25,169 bases of DNA from Treponemataceae bacterium (GCA_024402455.1 JAKSTS010000019.1:1-25169); one strand, 5' to 3'. Positions 7,197 through 14,311 are shown, counted from the first letter of the stretch. Notes: generated by a model not told the origin, from the sequence alone. A program made the numbers and translations.

Positions 7197-8279
7197 GTGC
7201 CGCTTACAAAAGCTGAATGGAAAAAATTGGAACCCAAGCTCCGCTTCCGTGCCTTTACCGTTGCAAAGCTTGGCACGGCAGAAGAAATAGAAAAAGCAAA
7301 AAAGATTTTGACACGCGCAATAAAAGACGGCGAAACATATGCTGCAACATGGCAGACCGTAAAAGAAACATTAAACGGCAAAGGCACGCTGAACCCTAAC
7401 TACTGGGAAACAGTATTCCGCACAAATACGCAAAGCGCATACATTGCAGGCAAACTGCAAAAATACCAGGAAACAAACGTAAAAGCATTTCAGCTTATGG
7501 TAATAGAAGACAGCCGCACAAGCCCGTTCTGCAGAAGCCTTCTTGATAAAACAACAGGCTACGGAATGATTCTGCCCGTAAACCACCAGTTCTGGAAAAC
7601 ATACGGCTTTCCCCCATATCACTTCAACTGCCGCACAAGCATATGCCCCGTTTACGGTTCAATGATAGGCAAGGCAGGCTACAACGTAGACAACCCCAGC
7701 ATGAACAGCTTCCGCAGAAGCAAGTTCAAGCCTCAGAAAGAATTTGGAGGAAATCCGCTCGAGAAAGAGAGATTTTGGAAGATGACAACTTCAATGATTA
7801 AGAAAGCTGAAAAATTTGGCATTATGGCGGACATAGTGTCCTTTGCACATAAACTAGGAATGAAATCATATTTTCCAGAACTTTTGAAAGGCTTTGAAAC
7901 TGTTTACATAAATAAAAAAGGTGGTTATATTCAGAAAGCAAAAAATTGGAAATACTCAGAACATGAAATGTCTGTAGCAAAAAGGCTTTTTGAAGATAAT
8001 CACAAAGTTTATCTTTTGCCAAGAACAAATAAGGCAAAAAGTCCTGACATGCTTATTGACGGAGAGTTGGGAGATATAAAAGAATGTAGTAGCCTTTCTT
8101 CTGTTGATAGCCGACTTAGAGATGCAATTCATCAAGAATGTTCTGTCGCTGCTCTTGATATTATAACAGATTTACCTGAAAAAGAGATAAGAGAAACGAT
8201 ACAGAATCGTCTTGAAAGAACTTCTAACAAGATTCAAAAAATATTTGTTTTGCTGAATGGAAGGATTTTTAAATTATAA
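7197..8279 (+). CDS. MuF-type phage head protein fused to CdiA-like nuclease toxin domain, 5'-truncated
   Basis: Residues 1-215 are a Mu gpF-like minor head protein: PLTKAEWKKLEPKLRFRAF, then NTQSAYIAGKLQKYQ and the C-terminal block with HFNCRTSICPVY and GGNPLEKERFW. After about residue 215 comes a domain matching the CdiA C-terminal tRNA-nuclease type: SEHEMSVAKRLFEDNHKVYL, then KSPDMLIDG and GDIKE, which give a PD-(D/E)XK catalytic set. The open frame continues upstream to 7086 with typical MuF sequence (KIPFTEAIDFLKSK) but has no ATG, GTG or TTG there. The GTG at 7197 has no ribosome site, so the gene has probably lost its 5' end. GC content drops at the toxin part, consistent with a swapped C-terminal module. 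No immunity gene is evident downstream. Confidence 0.72.
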   Translation: MPLTKAEWKKLEPKLRFRAFTVAKLGTAEEIEKAKKILTRAIKDGETYAATWQTVKETLNGKGTLNPNYWETVFRTNTQSAYIAGKLQKYQETNVKAFQLMVIEDSRTSPFCRSLLDKTTGYGMILPVNHQFWKTYGFPPYHFNCRTSICPVYGSMIGKAGYNVDNPSMNSFRRSKFKPQKEFGGNPLEKERFWKMTTSMIKKAEKFGIMADIVSFAHKLGMKSYFPELLKGFETVYINKKGGYIQKAKNWKYSEHEMSVAKRLFEDNHKVYLLPRTNKAKSPDMLIDGELGDIKECSSLSSVDSRLRDAIHQECSVAALDIITDLPEKEIRETIQNRLERTSNKIQKIFVLLNGRIFKL

Positions 8280-8408
8280 AAGCGAAACGTTTTACCGCCG
8301 CCAGTTTGCATTGCTTAAGTGCAAGGTTTAAAGGGGCGACGTACGTTCCGCTTTTACGGAAAAATCCCAAATTGTTAAGCATCAATCTGTATTTTCAATA
8401 TACCACAC

Positions 8409-8456
8409 GCCCCGAAAAAAGCAAGCAAAATCAGCTTAATTTTCGGGGCTTTTTTT
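8409..8456 (+). terminator. Intrinsic terminator after the MuF-toxin gene
   Basis: The arm GCCCCGAAAA (8409-8418) pairs with TTTTCGGGGC (8440-8449), and a smaller AAGC/GCTT pairing sits inside the loop. Seven T follow. The hairpin overlaps the 3' end of the small minus-strand gene at 8436. Confidence 0.75.
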
Positions 8457-8603
8457 ATTTTTTTCATCTTGCGTTAAAGCACTTTTTCTGCCTTCGGCAA
8501 GTCCTGTAAGATATATGTTTTTTACAAACTCTTTCATGTCTTTACTCATAATGTGAGGATATCGTCTTTTTATATATTCTTTTGCCTTTTCTTCGTCTGT
8601 CAT
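8436..8603 (-). CDS. Small phage-associated hypothetical protein (55 aa)
   Basis: The product begins MTDEEKAKEYIKRRYPH and is highly charged. Its length and composition are like the small uncharacterised genes of Mu-like prophages. I chose the ATG at 8603 because AAGGAG lies nine bases upstream; an in-frame TTG further upstream overlaps that ribosome site and is unlikely. It lies between two hairpin terminators and converges on the MuF-toxin gene. I do not recognise a domain. Its position beside the toxin makes an immunity role conceivable, but it is convergent rather than downstream and in line, so this is only speculation. Confidence 0.55.
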   Translation of the reverse strand: MTDEEKAKEYIKRRYPHIMSKDMKEFVKNIYLTGLAEGRKSALTQDEKNKKSPEN

Positions 8604-8636
8604 TTGTTCATTCTCCTTCAATTCAATCTGTGGACA

Positions 8637-8690
8637 TAAAAAAGGGGATGCTCGAAAAGTTTTTGCAGCAGCACTTTTGAAACATCCCCT
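8637..8690 (-). terminator. Intrinsic terminator of the two tiny minus-strand genes
   Basis: AGGGGATG (8643-8650) pairs with CATCCCCT (8683-8690), with an inner AAAAGT/ACTTTT pairing. Read on the minus strand, the stem is followed by six T (8642-8637). It separates the 42-residue gene from the 55-residue gene. Confidence 0.65.
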
Positions 8691-8718
8691 TGACGGCTGT
8701 CATTTATTCGCGCCGACG

Positions 8719-8763
8719 GGTTCAATACCCCGACGCTCTGCGTCGTATGAAGGGTATTGAACC
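8719..8763. repeat. Nested perfect palindrome A
   Basis: The 12-base arms GGTTCAATACCC (8719-8730) and GGGTATTGAACC (8752-8763) are exact inverse complements. They enclose a second hairpin, CGACGC-TCT-GCGTCG (8731-8745). The core ACGCTCTGCGTCG recurs in palindrome B. The structure resembles REP-type intergenic palindromes. Confidence 0.75.
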
Positions 8764-8783
8764 TGGAGTGCAATTTCCTTTTA

Positions 8784-8826
8784 GAACGACGATACCTCGA
8801 ACGCTCTGCGTCGAGGTTCGTCATTC
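8784..8826. repeat. Nested imperfect palindrome B with the same core
   Basis: The core ACGCTCTGCGTCG (8801-8813) is identical to that of palindrome A. The outer arms GAACGACGATACCTCGA and TCGAGGTTCGTCATTC are imperfect inverse complements and unrelated in sequence to the arms of A. The right arm overlaps the 3' end of the 42-residue gene by six bases. Confidence 0.65.
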
Positions 8827-8949
8827 TGTTTTATTGTCCTGGTCTTCTTCATGGTCAAGGTTTCTGTCAAATCTTTTGCATGAATCAAAAAACCACCATA
8901 TGGCAACTATGCAGATTGCAGCCAGTGTTATTACGCATTTCAAACTCAT
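8821..8949 (-). CDS. Small single-pass membrane protein (42 aa)
   Basis: The sequence starts MSLKCVITLAAICIVAIWWF, a hydrophobic helix covering residues 3-21, followed by a charged tail rich in Asp, Glu, Lys and Arg. GGAGGT lies seven bases before the ATG, the best ribosome site in this region, which argues that the gene is real despite its size. It overlaps the preceding 23-residue frame by ATGA. Small membrane proteins of this form occur among holin or spanin accessory genes, but one helix and a charged tail do not decide the function. Confidence 0.55.
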   Translation of the reverse strand: MSLKCVITLAAICIVAIWWFFDSCKRFDRNLDHEEDQDNKTE

Positions 8950-9017
8950 TTACTGCACCTCCGTCCTGCATTTTTACAGTCTGAGCATTTTGCTTTTAAT
9001 GCTTCAAACTCCGCCAT
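8946..9017 (-). CDS. Possible 23-residue cysteine-containing peptide
   Basis: The frame starts MAEFEALKAKCSDCKNAGRR and ends CSK, with three cysteines including a CxxC. Its stop overlaps the start of the 42-residue membrane protein (ATGA), a coupling typical of phage gene pairs. AAGGAAG lies about 14 bases upstream, longer than ideal. It may be a real small gene, a leader peptide that couples translation of the next gene, or chance. Confidence 0.3.
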   Translation of the reverse strand: MAEFEALKAKCSDCKNAGRRCSK

Positions 9018-9077
9018 GTTCTTTTGTTAATTTCTTCCTTTGCAATGTCTTGTTTTGACGATACTTGTCCGCAAATA

Positions 9078-9130
9078 TTGACTTTTTATGCTGTTTTTTG
9101 TATAAAAAGAGAATCGACCCTTTATAGGGT
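9078..9130 (+). promoter_or_regulatory. Promoter and leader hairpin of the rpsP operon
   Basis: TTGACT (9078-9083) and TATAAA (9101-9106) are spaced by 17 bases, close to consensus. Transcription should start near 9113. A small hairpin, ACCCT-TTAT-AGGGT (9117-9130), would lie at the very 5' end of the RNA and could protect the messenger or take part in control. Confidence 0.7.
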
Positions 9131-9153
9131 AAAATCTATTATTGGAGTTTCAA

Positions 9154-9399
9154 GTGGTTAAAATCAGACTTAAGAAGTTTGGAACAAAAGGCCGCCCTTT
9201 CTACCGCATCGTAGTTCAGGACGTTCGCAAACCTCGTGACGGTACAACAATCGAAGAGATTGGTGTATATCATCCTATCGAAAAAGAAGAAAATCAGATT
9301 TCTTTCAATGAAGAAAGAGCTCGCTACTGGATTGGCGTTGGTGCACAGCCAACAGACACAGTCCGCAAGATTTTCAACAAGAAAAACTTTCACATCTAA
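9154..9399 (+). CDS. rpsP: Ribosomal protein bS16
   Basis: Small-subunit ribosomal protein bS16, needed for 30S assembly. The 81 residues start [20 protein letters not shown] and continue with the family block [17 protein letters not shown] chose the GTG at 9154 because TTGGAG lies just upstream with an eight-base spacer; the in-frame TTG at 9142 overlaps that site. Length and sequence are normal. It is the first gene of a long operon of overlapping or closely spaced genes, with khpA 18 bases downstream. Confidence 0.96.
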   Translation: MVKIRLKKFGTKGRPFYRIVVQDVRKPRDGTTIEEIGVYHPIEKEENQISFNEERARYWIGVGAQPTDTVRKIFNKKNFHI

Positions 9400-9417
9400 T
9401 TTTTGAGGAGTATTGGG

Positions 9418-9651
9418 GTGGAAAAAGACCTGATTGAATATGTAGCCAAATCATTGGTCGATGATCCCGGAGCTGTCTCAGTAAACGAGGTTGAAGGTGA
9501 AAAAGGTGCAGTTCTTGAATTGAGAGTTGCCCAAGCTGATATCGGTAAAGTAATTGGAAAATATGGTCGTATTGCAAAAGCTTTGCGTACTGTATTAAGT
9601 GCTTCTGCCGGAAAAACCGGAAAGCGTTACACGCTGGAAATCCTTGACTGA
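9418..9651 (+). CDS. khpA: KhpA-type KH-domain RNA-binding protein
   Basis: A 77-residue single KH domain with the RNA-binding loop GKYG (in VIGKYGRIAKALR), preceded by the DLIEYVAKSLVDDP helix. Family members (formerly YlqC) bind RNA with KhpB/EloR and influence cell elongation or small-RNA use. The GTG at 9418 is preceded by GAGGAG with a seven-base spacer. The order rpsP-khpA-rimM-trmD-rplS is the classical one. The stop and the rimM start share one base (TGATG), so the two are translationally coupled. Confidence 0.92.
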   Translation: MEKDLIEYVAKSLVDDPGAVSVNEVEGEKGAVLELRVAQADIGKVIGKYGRIAKALRTVLSASAGKTGKRYTLEILD

Positions 9652-10232
9652 TGGAGCAGCGCTCTGGTACATCAAATCAGCGGTTTGTTGTAGGAATTAT
9701 CCGCGGTTCGCATGGCTTAACGGGTAAATTTAAAGTGGAGAGTACTTCTGGAGAATGCGAGCATTTTGCTCAATTAAAAGAAGTTACTTTGCGGAAAGGA
9801 GATGCAGAAAAACTTTTTGCTGTTGAATCGGTTGAAGGTTGTGTTTCTAATCTGCTGATGAAATGTGCAGGCATTGACAGCCCTGAAGATGCTGAAAAGT
9901 ATCGCAACTGGGAAATTGTTGTGCCACGTGACATGGCTTGTCCTTTAAAAGAGGGCGAGTACTATGTTGAAGATCTAATACAATGCACGCTTATTTATAG
10001 CGGGCAAGACGGGTGTGCAGCGAAGACTGCGCCTATTGAAATAGGTACGATTACAAGCGTAACGGAAGGCGGAGCCGGTTACCTTTTAGAGGTTTCTTTA
10101 TCTGAGAGCTTTGCAGGTTATGGCGGAAACAATACAAAAACCCGGTTGATTCCTTTTAAGAATGAATTTATCGGTGAAATTGATATTGAACGCAAAACAG
10201 CACAGCTGATGCACCTCTGGATTCTGGAGTAG
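9651..10232 (+). CDS. rimM: 16S rRNA processing protein RimM
   Basis: Ribosome maturation factor that binds ribosomal protein S19 in the 30S head. At 193 residues it is somewhat longer than typical. The N-terminal RimM domain begins RFVVGIIRGSHGLTGKFKVE (residues 11-30). The C-terminal PRC barrel contains EGEYYVEDLIQC and RLIPFKNEFIGEIDIE. An insertion with SGQDGCAAKTAP lies between barrel strands. It shares one base with khpA and precedes trmD by three bases. Confidence 0.93.
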   Translation: MEQRSGTSNQRFVVGIIRGSHGLTGKFKVESTSGECEHFAQLKEVTLRKGDAEKLFAVESVEGCVSNLLMKCAGIDSPEDAEKYRNWEIVVPRDMACPLKEGEYYVEDLIQCTLIYSGQDGCAAKTAPIEIGTITSVTEGGAGYLLEVSLSESFAGYGGNNTKTRLIPFKNEFIGEIDIERKTAQLMHLWILE

Positions 10233-10235
10233 TCT

Positions 10236-11039
10236 ATGAAATTCCATGTGCTGACCTTGTTCCCTGAAATACCAAAAGCCTTTTTTGAAAGTTCAATAAT
10301 GGCTAAGGCTGTAAAAAAGGGAATTATTGCCTACGACTTGGTGAATATCAGAGATTTTGCTTTTGATAAACATAAAACTTGTGACGATAACCCGTACGGG
10401 GGTGGGGCTGGAATGCTTATGTTGCCAGAAACCCTCGGAGCTGCGCTTGATTCTGTAGAATCTTGGAAGAAGCGCGTTATCTATGTAACGCCTTCAGGCA
10501 AGCCTCTTACACAGAAACTTGCACAGGAATTGAGTCAGGAAACTGATTTGGTTTTTATCTGCGGAAGATACGAAGGTATTGACCAGCGGATAATTGATTC
10601 TCGTGTTGATGACGAAATCTCGATTGGAGATTATGTAATGTCATCTGGCGAAGTTGCTGCTCTTGTAGTAATTGATACTGTCTATCGTTTAATAGATGGT
10701 GTTATTTCCCGGGAATCTTTAGACGAAGAAAGTTATTCTGACGGACTTTTGGAGTATCCGCAGTATACGCGGCCGGAAGTTTACAAAGGCATGCAGGTGC
10801 CCGAAGTGCTTTTGTCAGGTCATCACGAAAATATTCGGAAATGGCGCTTGAAAAAGAGACTGGCAAAAACTCTTGCGGTAAGACCAGATTTAATTGTGGC
10901 GGCACGGCAGGCTGGAACTCTTTCGAAAGAAGCAGAGTTCATGATTGGCGAGTTAACCGGTACGCTGGTTGCCCAGCCTAAGAAACTGCGAAGAAAACGC
11001 AGAGTTGAACAAACAGGAGACAAAGATGGACATAATTAA
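10236..11039 (+). CDS. trmD: tRNA (guanine-N1-)-methyltransferase TrmD
   Basis: SPOUT-class enzyme that methylates G37 of tRNAs with a G36, preventing +1 frameshifts. The 267 residues begin [23 protein letters not shown], the knot motifs [11 protein letters not shown] and [12 protein letters not shown] (the usual GG is SG here) and the C-terminal YTRPEVY and [13 protein letters not shown] blocks are all present. The aspartate of [13 protein letters not shown], in the position of the catalytic base, is kept. A lysine/arginine-rich tail ([12 protein letters not shown]) extends beyond the usual end. It overlaps rplS by 14 bases. The tRNA-Pro(GGG) in this window is a likely substrate class. Confidence 0.96.
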   Translation: MKFHVLTLFPEIPKAFFESSIMAKAVKKGIIAYDLVNIRDFAFDKHKTCDDNPYGGGAGMLMLPETLGAALDSVESWKKRVIYVTPSGKPLTQKLAQELSQETDLVFICGRYEGIDQRIIDSRVDDEISIGDYVMSSGEVAALVVIDTVYRLIDGVISRESLDEESYSDGLLEYPQYTRPEVYKGMQVPEVLLSGHHENIRKWRLKKRLAKTLAVRPDLIVAARQAGTLSKEAEFMIGELTGTLVAQPKKLRRKRRVEQTGDKDGHN

Positions 11040-11382
11040 GACTATCGAAGCTGCTCAAACTAGAGATGATATTACACCATTCAAAGTTGGTGATACTGTA
11101 AAAGTTTTCTTTAAAATTATTGAAGGAAAAACAGAACGCATTCAGATTTATGAAGGTTTGGTAATCTGCATTAAGGGTGCTGGTGTTTCAAAGACTTTCA
11201 CAGTTCGCAAGAACTCTTATGGTGTTGGTGTGGAACGTGTTTTCCCAATCAACTCACCGCGCATTGCAAAAGTTGAACTTGTACGTCCTGGAAAAGTACG
11301 TCGTTCTAAGCTTTATTACATCCGCGAAAAGATTGGTAAAGATGCAAAAATTAAAGAACTTATTACAAAAAAAGCTGACTAG
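11026..11382 (+). CDS. rplS: Ribosomal protein bL19
   Basis: Large-subunit protein at the 30S-50S interface. The 118 residues begin [20 protein letters not shown]. They contain the conserved [39 protein letters not shown] and [11 protein letters not shown] segments. The ATG at 11026 lies inside the end of trmD and is preceded by AGGAG; an in-frame upstream ATG would add 19 residues foreign to the family and is rejected. It is the last of the ribosome/tRNA group. The next gene starts 39 bases on. Confidence 0.96.
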   Translation: MDIIKTIEAAQTRDDITPFKVGDTVKVFFKIIEGKTERIQIYEGLVICIKGAGVSKTFTVRKNSYGVGVERVFPINSPRIAKVELVRPGKVRRSKLYYIREKIGKDAKIKELITKKAD

Positions 11383-11421
11383 TTTTTTATGTAATTATTC
11401 CTGCGTGTGGAGAAAGTCAGC

Positions 11422-12483
11422 ATGATGGCAGATTTTTCAACACACGCATTAACTGGAATTTCTTTAGATAAAGCCGCTTTTTCTTCAAATAATTTGAAGG
11501 ATGGCGGCTTTGTTTTTGTAAGAGTGCTTGGAGAATCGAAAAATGGCAGGCTGCTTGTTTCTTTTGCCGGAAATGTTTTTGAAGCCGGCACAAAAGAAGA
11601 ATTTGGTGCATTAAAGGCAGGCGATTCATTTAAAGCACAATTAAAAGTTGTAAATGGAAATGTTCATCTTGTGCCTTTGTTAAAAGAAAAAGCAGAAAAC
11701 ATTGATGAGCAGGGGCTTTTAAATAAAGACGAAATTTATGCGCAGATGTTTGCAAAAATGGGTCTTTTGCAGGATGAAACTTCCCTTAAACTTTTGCAGT
11801 TTATGCGCGAAAACGGCGTATATTTTTCTAAGCAAGAATTAGTCAAATTACAAAAAAAAGCAAAATCATTTGGTACAAAAGAAAATAAAGCAGCGGAAAT
11901 TGCAGCTTATCTTAAATCTAAAGGCATTGAACCTTCTGATGACACAATTGAAGAAATTTTGTCTTTGCTTGAAACTGAATTAAAACCCAGAAAAACAAAT
12001 CTTCTGCCAGAAAAGAAAACAGATTCTTTTTTGGATTTTATTTATTCAAATGTAGCTGATGCGCTGGGGGCAAAGCAGGGACTTTTAACGTTATCAAATC
12101 ATCTTGGCAATTCAGATTCTCATTGGATTGTTTTGCCGTTTGAAAAACAGCTCAAAAATCAACTCTGGCACGGTACAATACGCATTCTTTTGGATAAAAC
12201 AATTCATTCTGTTAAAAAGTTTTATGTAAATGCTAAAAATGAAGAAAAGTCCTTGATTTTTGAATTTTTTCCGCCGAAAAATATGCATAAGGCATTTGAG
12301 ATTCGTTATGCTGTCGTGCCTGAAGCTTCAAAAAATGAGGTGGGACATTTTACACAAATTTTGGAAAGTATTTTTGCTGCAGAAGAGGGGCGCAGTGTTA
12401 AAATTACTTATAGCCAGAATTTGCAGAATGAATGCTTTGTAGACAGTGAGTTGTTCATAAAAGGAGTGGATGAGGAAGCATGA
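11422..12483 (+). CDS. FliK-like flagellar hook-length control-type protein (YlqG-like)
   Basis: A 353-residue protein with a variable N-terminal half (an OB-like start, GRLLVSFAGNVFEAG, then charged linker helices). Its C-terminal part, from about 230, reads WIVLPFEKQLKNQLWHGTIR and then FEFFPPKNMHKAFEIR, resembling the substrate-switch C-terminal domain of FliK proteins. Bacillus has a similar gene, ylqG, at the same place beside the FlhB fragment ylqH. The ATG at 11422 follows GGAG with a nine-base spacer; a second ATG follows directly. It overlaps the next gene by ATGA. Whether it interacts with the export apparatus or has another role is not shown. Confidence 0.6.
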   Translation: MMADFSTHALTGISLDKAAFSSNNLKDGGFVFVRVLGESKNGRLLVSFAGNVFEAGTKEEFGALKAGDSFKAQLKVVNGNVHLVPLLKEKAENIDEQGLLNKDEIYAQMFAKMGLLQDETSLKLLQFMRENGVYFSKQELVKLQKKAKSFGTKENKAAEIAAYLKSKGIEPSDDTIEEILSLLETELKPRKTNLLPEKKTDSFLDFIYSNVADALGAKQGLLTLSNHLGNSDSHWIVLPFEKQLKNQLWHGTIRILLDKTIHSVKKFYVNAKNEEKSLIFEFFPPKNMHKAFEIRYAVVPEASKNEVGHFTQILESIFAAEEGRSVKITYSQNLQNECFVDSELFIKGVDEEA

Positions 12484-12737
12484 GCAAAAAGACTGCAATT
12501 GCGCTTTCTTACCCTGCTGGGGCAGACGCTCCTTTTATAGTCGCCAAAGGCAAGGGCAACTATGCTGAACGAATTCTTGAAATTGCTGAAGAAAATTCTG
12601 TTTATATCGTAAAAGACGATTTGACTGCAGATATTCTTTCATTGTATGAGATAGGCGATTATATACCGCCGGAAACATACGAAGTTATTGCAGGAGTTTT
12701 TGCTTTTCTGCTCAGGATGCGTGATGAACAAAATTAA
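12480..12737 (+). CDS. Stand-alone FlhB C-terminal (export switch) domain protein
   Basis: An 85-residue equivalent of the part of FlhB after its autocleavage site: TAIALSYPAGADAPFIVAKG, then AERILEIAEENSVYIVKDD and IGDYIPPETYEVIAGVFAFL. FlhB itself has membrane helices and the NPTH cleavage motif, and neither is present here. Homologues (YlqH, FhlB, FlhX) can partly substitute for FlhB's C-terminal domain in some bacteria. The FliK-like gene directly upstream (4-base overlap) is its expected functional partner. The HD-GYP gene starts 14 bases before its end. Confidence 0.82.
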   Translation: MSKKTAIALSYPAGADAPFIVAKGKGNYAERILEIAEENSVYIVKDDLTADILSLYEIGDYIPPETYEVIAGVFAFLLRMRDEQN

Positions 12738-13959
12738 CAGTGATTTGCTTGAACTTGGAATGAAATTTTCTGCACCGGTTTTTTTTGATGACGGAAAATA
12801 TATGTTTCTTGCAGAGAAAAAACCGATTCGTAAATTTCATCTGGAAACATTGCAGAGATGGAATATTCCGTATGTAGTTACATATGGGCATCTTCTTCCG
12901 AAGGCTTCAATTGATTTGGATGAACTTTTGGGCGCGCCAGAAGAAATTGAGGAATTAGAAACCGAAGAAACAACATCTTCCGGGGCTTATGCTGTTCCAC
13001 GGGAAAATGACAGCGAATTAACAGATGAATATGTCGGCAGAATTGATGAAAATCCGCTTTTTATAAGCTATTGTGAATTGATTTCTGCTATGGGAATGAT
13101 TATTGAATCAATTCGTGCCGGGGCTGCTTCGGATATTGTTTCGTATATAGAAAGCCTTTCAAATCAGTTGTACAGTCTGATTGAAAAAAATGCCACTTTT
13201 GTTACAGGCTTTTTGCTCATGGGAGAAGCCAAAAAACATGATTTTGCTCAGGCTGCTGTTGATTCGGCAATTCTTACATATTTGATTTCTAAAAAGTTAG
13301 GCATTTCGCCTAAAAAGATTAAGCTGTATGTAACTGGTGCTCTTGTTCATGATATCGGAATGTTCATATTGCCTGAATCTTTGATTTCAAAAAAGACTTC
13401 ACTGCTTTCTGAAGAATTTTCAAAATTGAAGATGCACACGATAGAAGGTGCACATATGGCTGGTTCTTTGCTTCACTGTCCGGCAGAAGTTACCGATATG
13501 ATTACACAGCATCATGAGCATTGGGATGGAAACGGTTATCCGCGTGGCCTTAAAGGGGACGAAATCAGTACTGGAGCAGCAATTCTTGCTGTTACAGATG
13601 CATTTGAGGCTATGGTAACTGAAAAAGCTTACCGCACGTCAATGCTCGGTTATGAAGCGATGCGTGTTTTAATCAGCGACAACTGTCATCATTTTTCACC
13701 TGAAGTTGTCCGTGCATTTATTCAGTGTATGGGTGTTTATCCGATTGGTTCACTTGTACTGTTAAGCGATGCTTCAATCGGGCGTGTCGTTCAGGGAAAC
13801 GATTCTTCTCCGTTGAGACCAGATATTCGTATTCTTATGTCAGAAACTGGCAAAAAATATCCGAATAACACTGGTCCTGTGGTGAAACTTGAAGGTATGC
13901 GCAAATTATTTATTGTGCGTGCTTTGGATGCAAAAGATCTTCATGGAAAGCTCGAATAA
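12724..13959 (+). CDS. HD-GYP domain protein, probable cyclic-di-GMP phosphodiesterase
   Basis: A 411-residue protein with a C-terminal HD-GYP domain. The metal-site residues are visible: His172 in KKHDFAQ, His209-Asp210 in LVHDIGM, His238 in KMHTIEGAH, the HHEHWDGNGYP block at 263-273 with the GYP signature, and the aspartate in VTDAFEAM. The lysine usually after HDIG is Met213. The N-terminal 160 residues (KKPIRKFHLETLQRWNIPYV onward) lack a receiver or other domain I recognise. The ATG at 12724 overlaps the FlhB-like gene by 14 bases. Being cotranscribed with flagellar-export-like genes, it probably ties cyclic-di-GMP turnover to motility. The family also includes cGAMP-specific enzymes. 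Confidence 0.9.
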   Translation: MNKINSDLLELGMKFSAPVFFDDGKYMFLAEKKPIRKFHLETLQRWNIPYVVTYGHLLPKASIDLDELLGAPEEIEELETEETTSSGAYAVPRENDSELTDEYVGRIDENPLFISYCELISAMGMIIESIRAGAASDIVSYIESLSNQLYSLIEKNATFVTGFLLMGEAKKHDFAQAAVDSAILTYLISKKLGISPKKIKLYVTGALVHDIGMFILPESLISKKTSLLSEEFSKLKMHTIEGAHMAGSLLHCPAEVTDMITQHHEHWDGNGYPRGLKGDEISTGAAILAVTDAFEAMVTEKAYRTSMLGYEAMRVLISDNCHHFSPEVVRAFIQCMGVYPIGSLVLLSDASIGRVVQGNDSSPLRPDIRILMSETGKKYPNNTGPVVKLEGMRKLFIVRALDAKDLHGKLE

Positions 13960-14311
13960 GCAGACAGGAAATGAAGGTGAAGAGCGTGCTGCAAAATTTT
14001 TGCAGGACGCTGGATATGAAGTTCTTGAACGTAACTATCGTTCAAGATATGGCGAAGTGGATATAATTGTCCGCAAGAATGATACCGTAGTTTTTGTTGA
14101 AGTAAAAACCTGGCCAAGAGGAGATTTTTTCAGTCTTGCTCAAGCTGTCGGCTCTTATAAACAAAAAAGAATAATTAAAACGGCTAAATGTTTTCTTGTG
14201 GAACATCGACAATATAATGAGTGCTATGTGCGTTTTGATTTGATTGCCCTTGATATGGCTGGGCAAGATGAAATTTACCACATAGAGAATGCTTTTTCGG
14301 AGACCTTATGA
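13943..14311 (+). CDS. YraN/UPF0102 family nuclease-fold protein
   Basis: A 122-residue protein of the UPF0102 family with a Holliday-junction-resolvase-like fold. It starts MESSNKQTGNEGEERAAKFL. The active-site pattern RSRYGEVDIIVRKND then VVFVEVKTW supplies the E-D-ExK metal residues, so the fold should be catalytically competent. The biological substrate is not established for the family. It starts within the last 17 bases of the HD-GYP gene and overlaps the next gene by ATGA. Spirochaetes have the same neighbour pair. Confidence 0.9.
   Translation: MESSNKQTGNEGEERAAKFLQDAGYEVLERNYRSRYGEVDIIVRKNDTVVFVEVKTWPRGDFFSLAQAVGSYKQKRIIKTAKCFLVEHRQYNECYVRFDLIALDMAGQDEIYHIENAFSETL

Larger units (their letters stand above)
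7086..9017. mobile_element. Decayed Mu-like prophage fragment
   Basis: A block with phage-type content lies between the chemotaxis operon and the rpsP operon. It has a 5'-truncated MuF head-morphogenesis gene on the plus strand, three very short genes on the minus strand, facing terminators and a palindrome cluster. No portal, terminase, transposase, integrase or other structural gene is present, so it cannot be autonomous. The 7200-7760 part is noticeably more GC-rich than its surroundings. I could not identify flanking target-site repeats, so the limits given are those of the recognisable genes. Confidence 0.55.

Noticed and set aside
8280..8408. Immunity gene directly downstream of the MuF-toxin
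   Set aside because: No frame with a start signal fits between the toxin stop and the terminator; the only long frame runs through the terminator hairpin.
8618..8824. Minus-strand frame of 68 codons over the palindromes
   Set aside because: Its sequence is dictated by the inverted repeats and a terminator hairpin; no start signal is present.
8690..9058. Plus-strand frame of 122 codons through the palindromes
   Set aside because: It has no ribosome site and consists of translated palindromes and the antisense of the small minus-strand genes.
10969..11025. Longer N terminus for ribosomal protein bL19
   Set aside because: The extra 19 residues are not family-like and lie in the trmD coding frame; AGGAG points to the ATG at 11026.
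13889..13942. Longer N terminus for YraN
   Set aside because: The extension lies within the HD-GYP gene and is foreign to the family; the ATG at 13943 gives the usual length.
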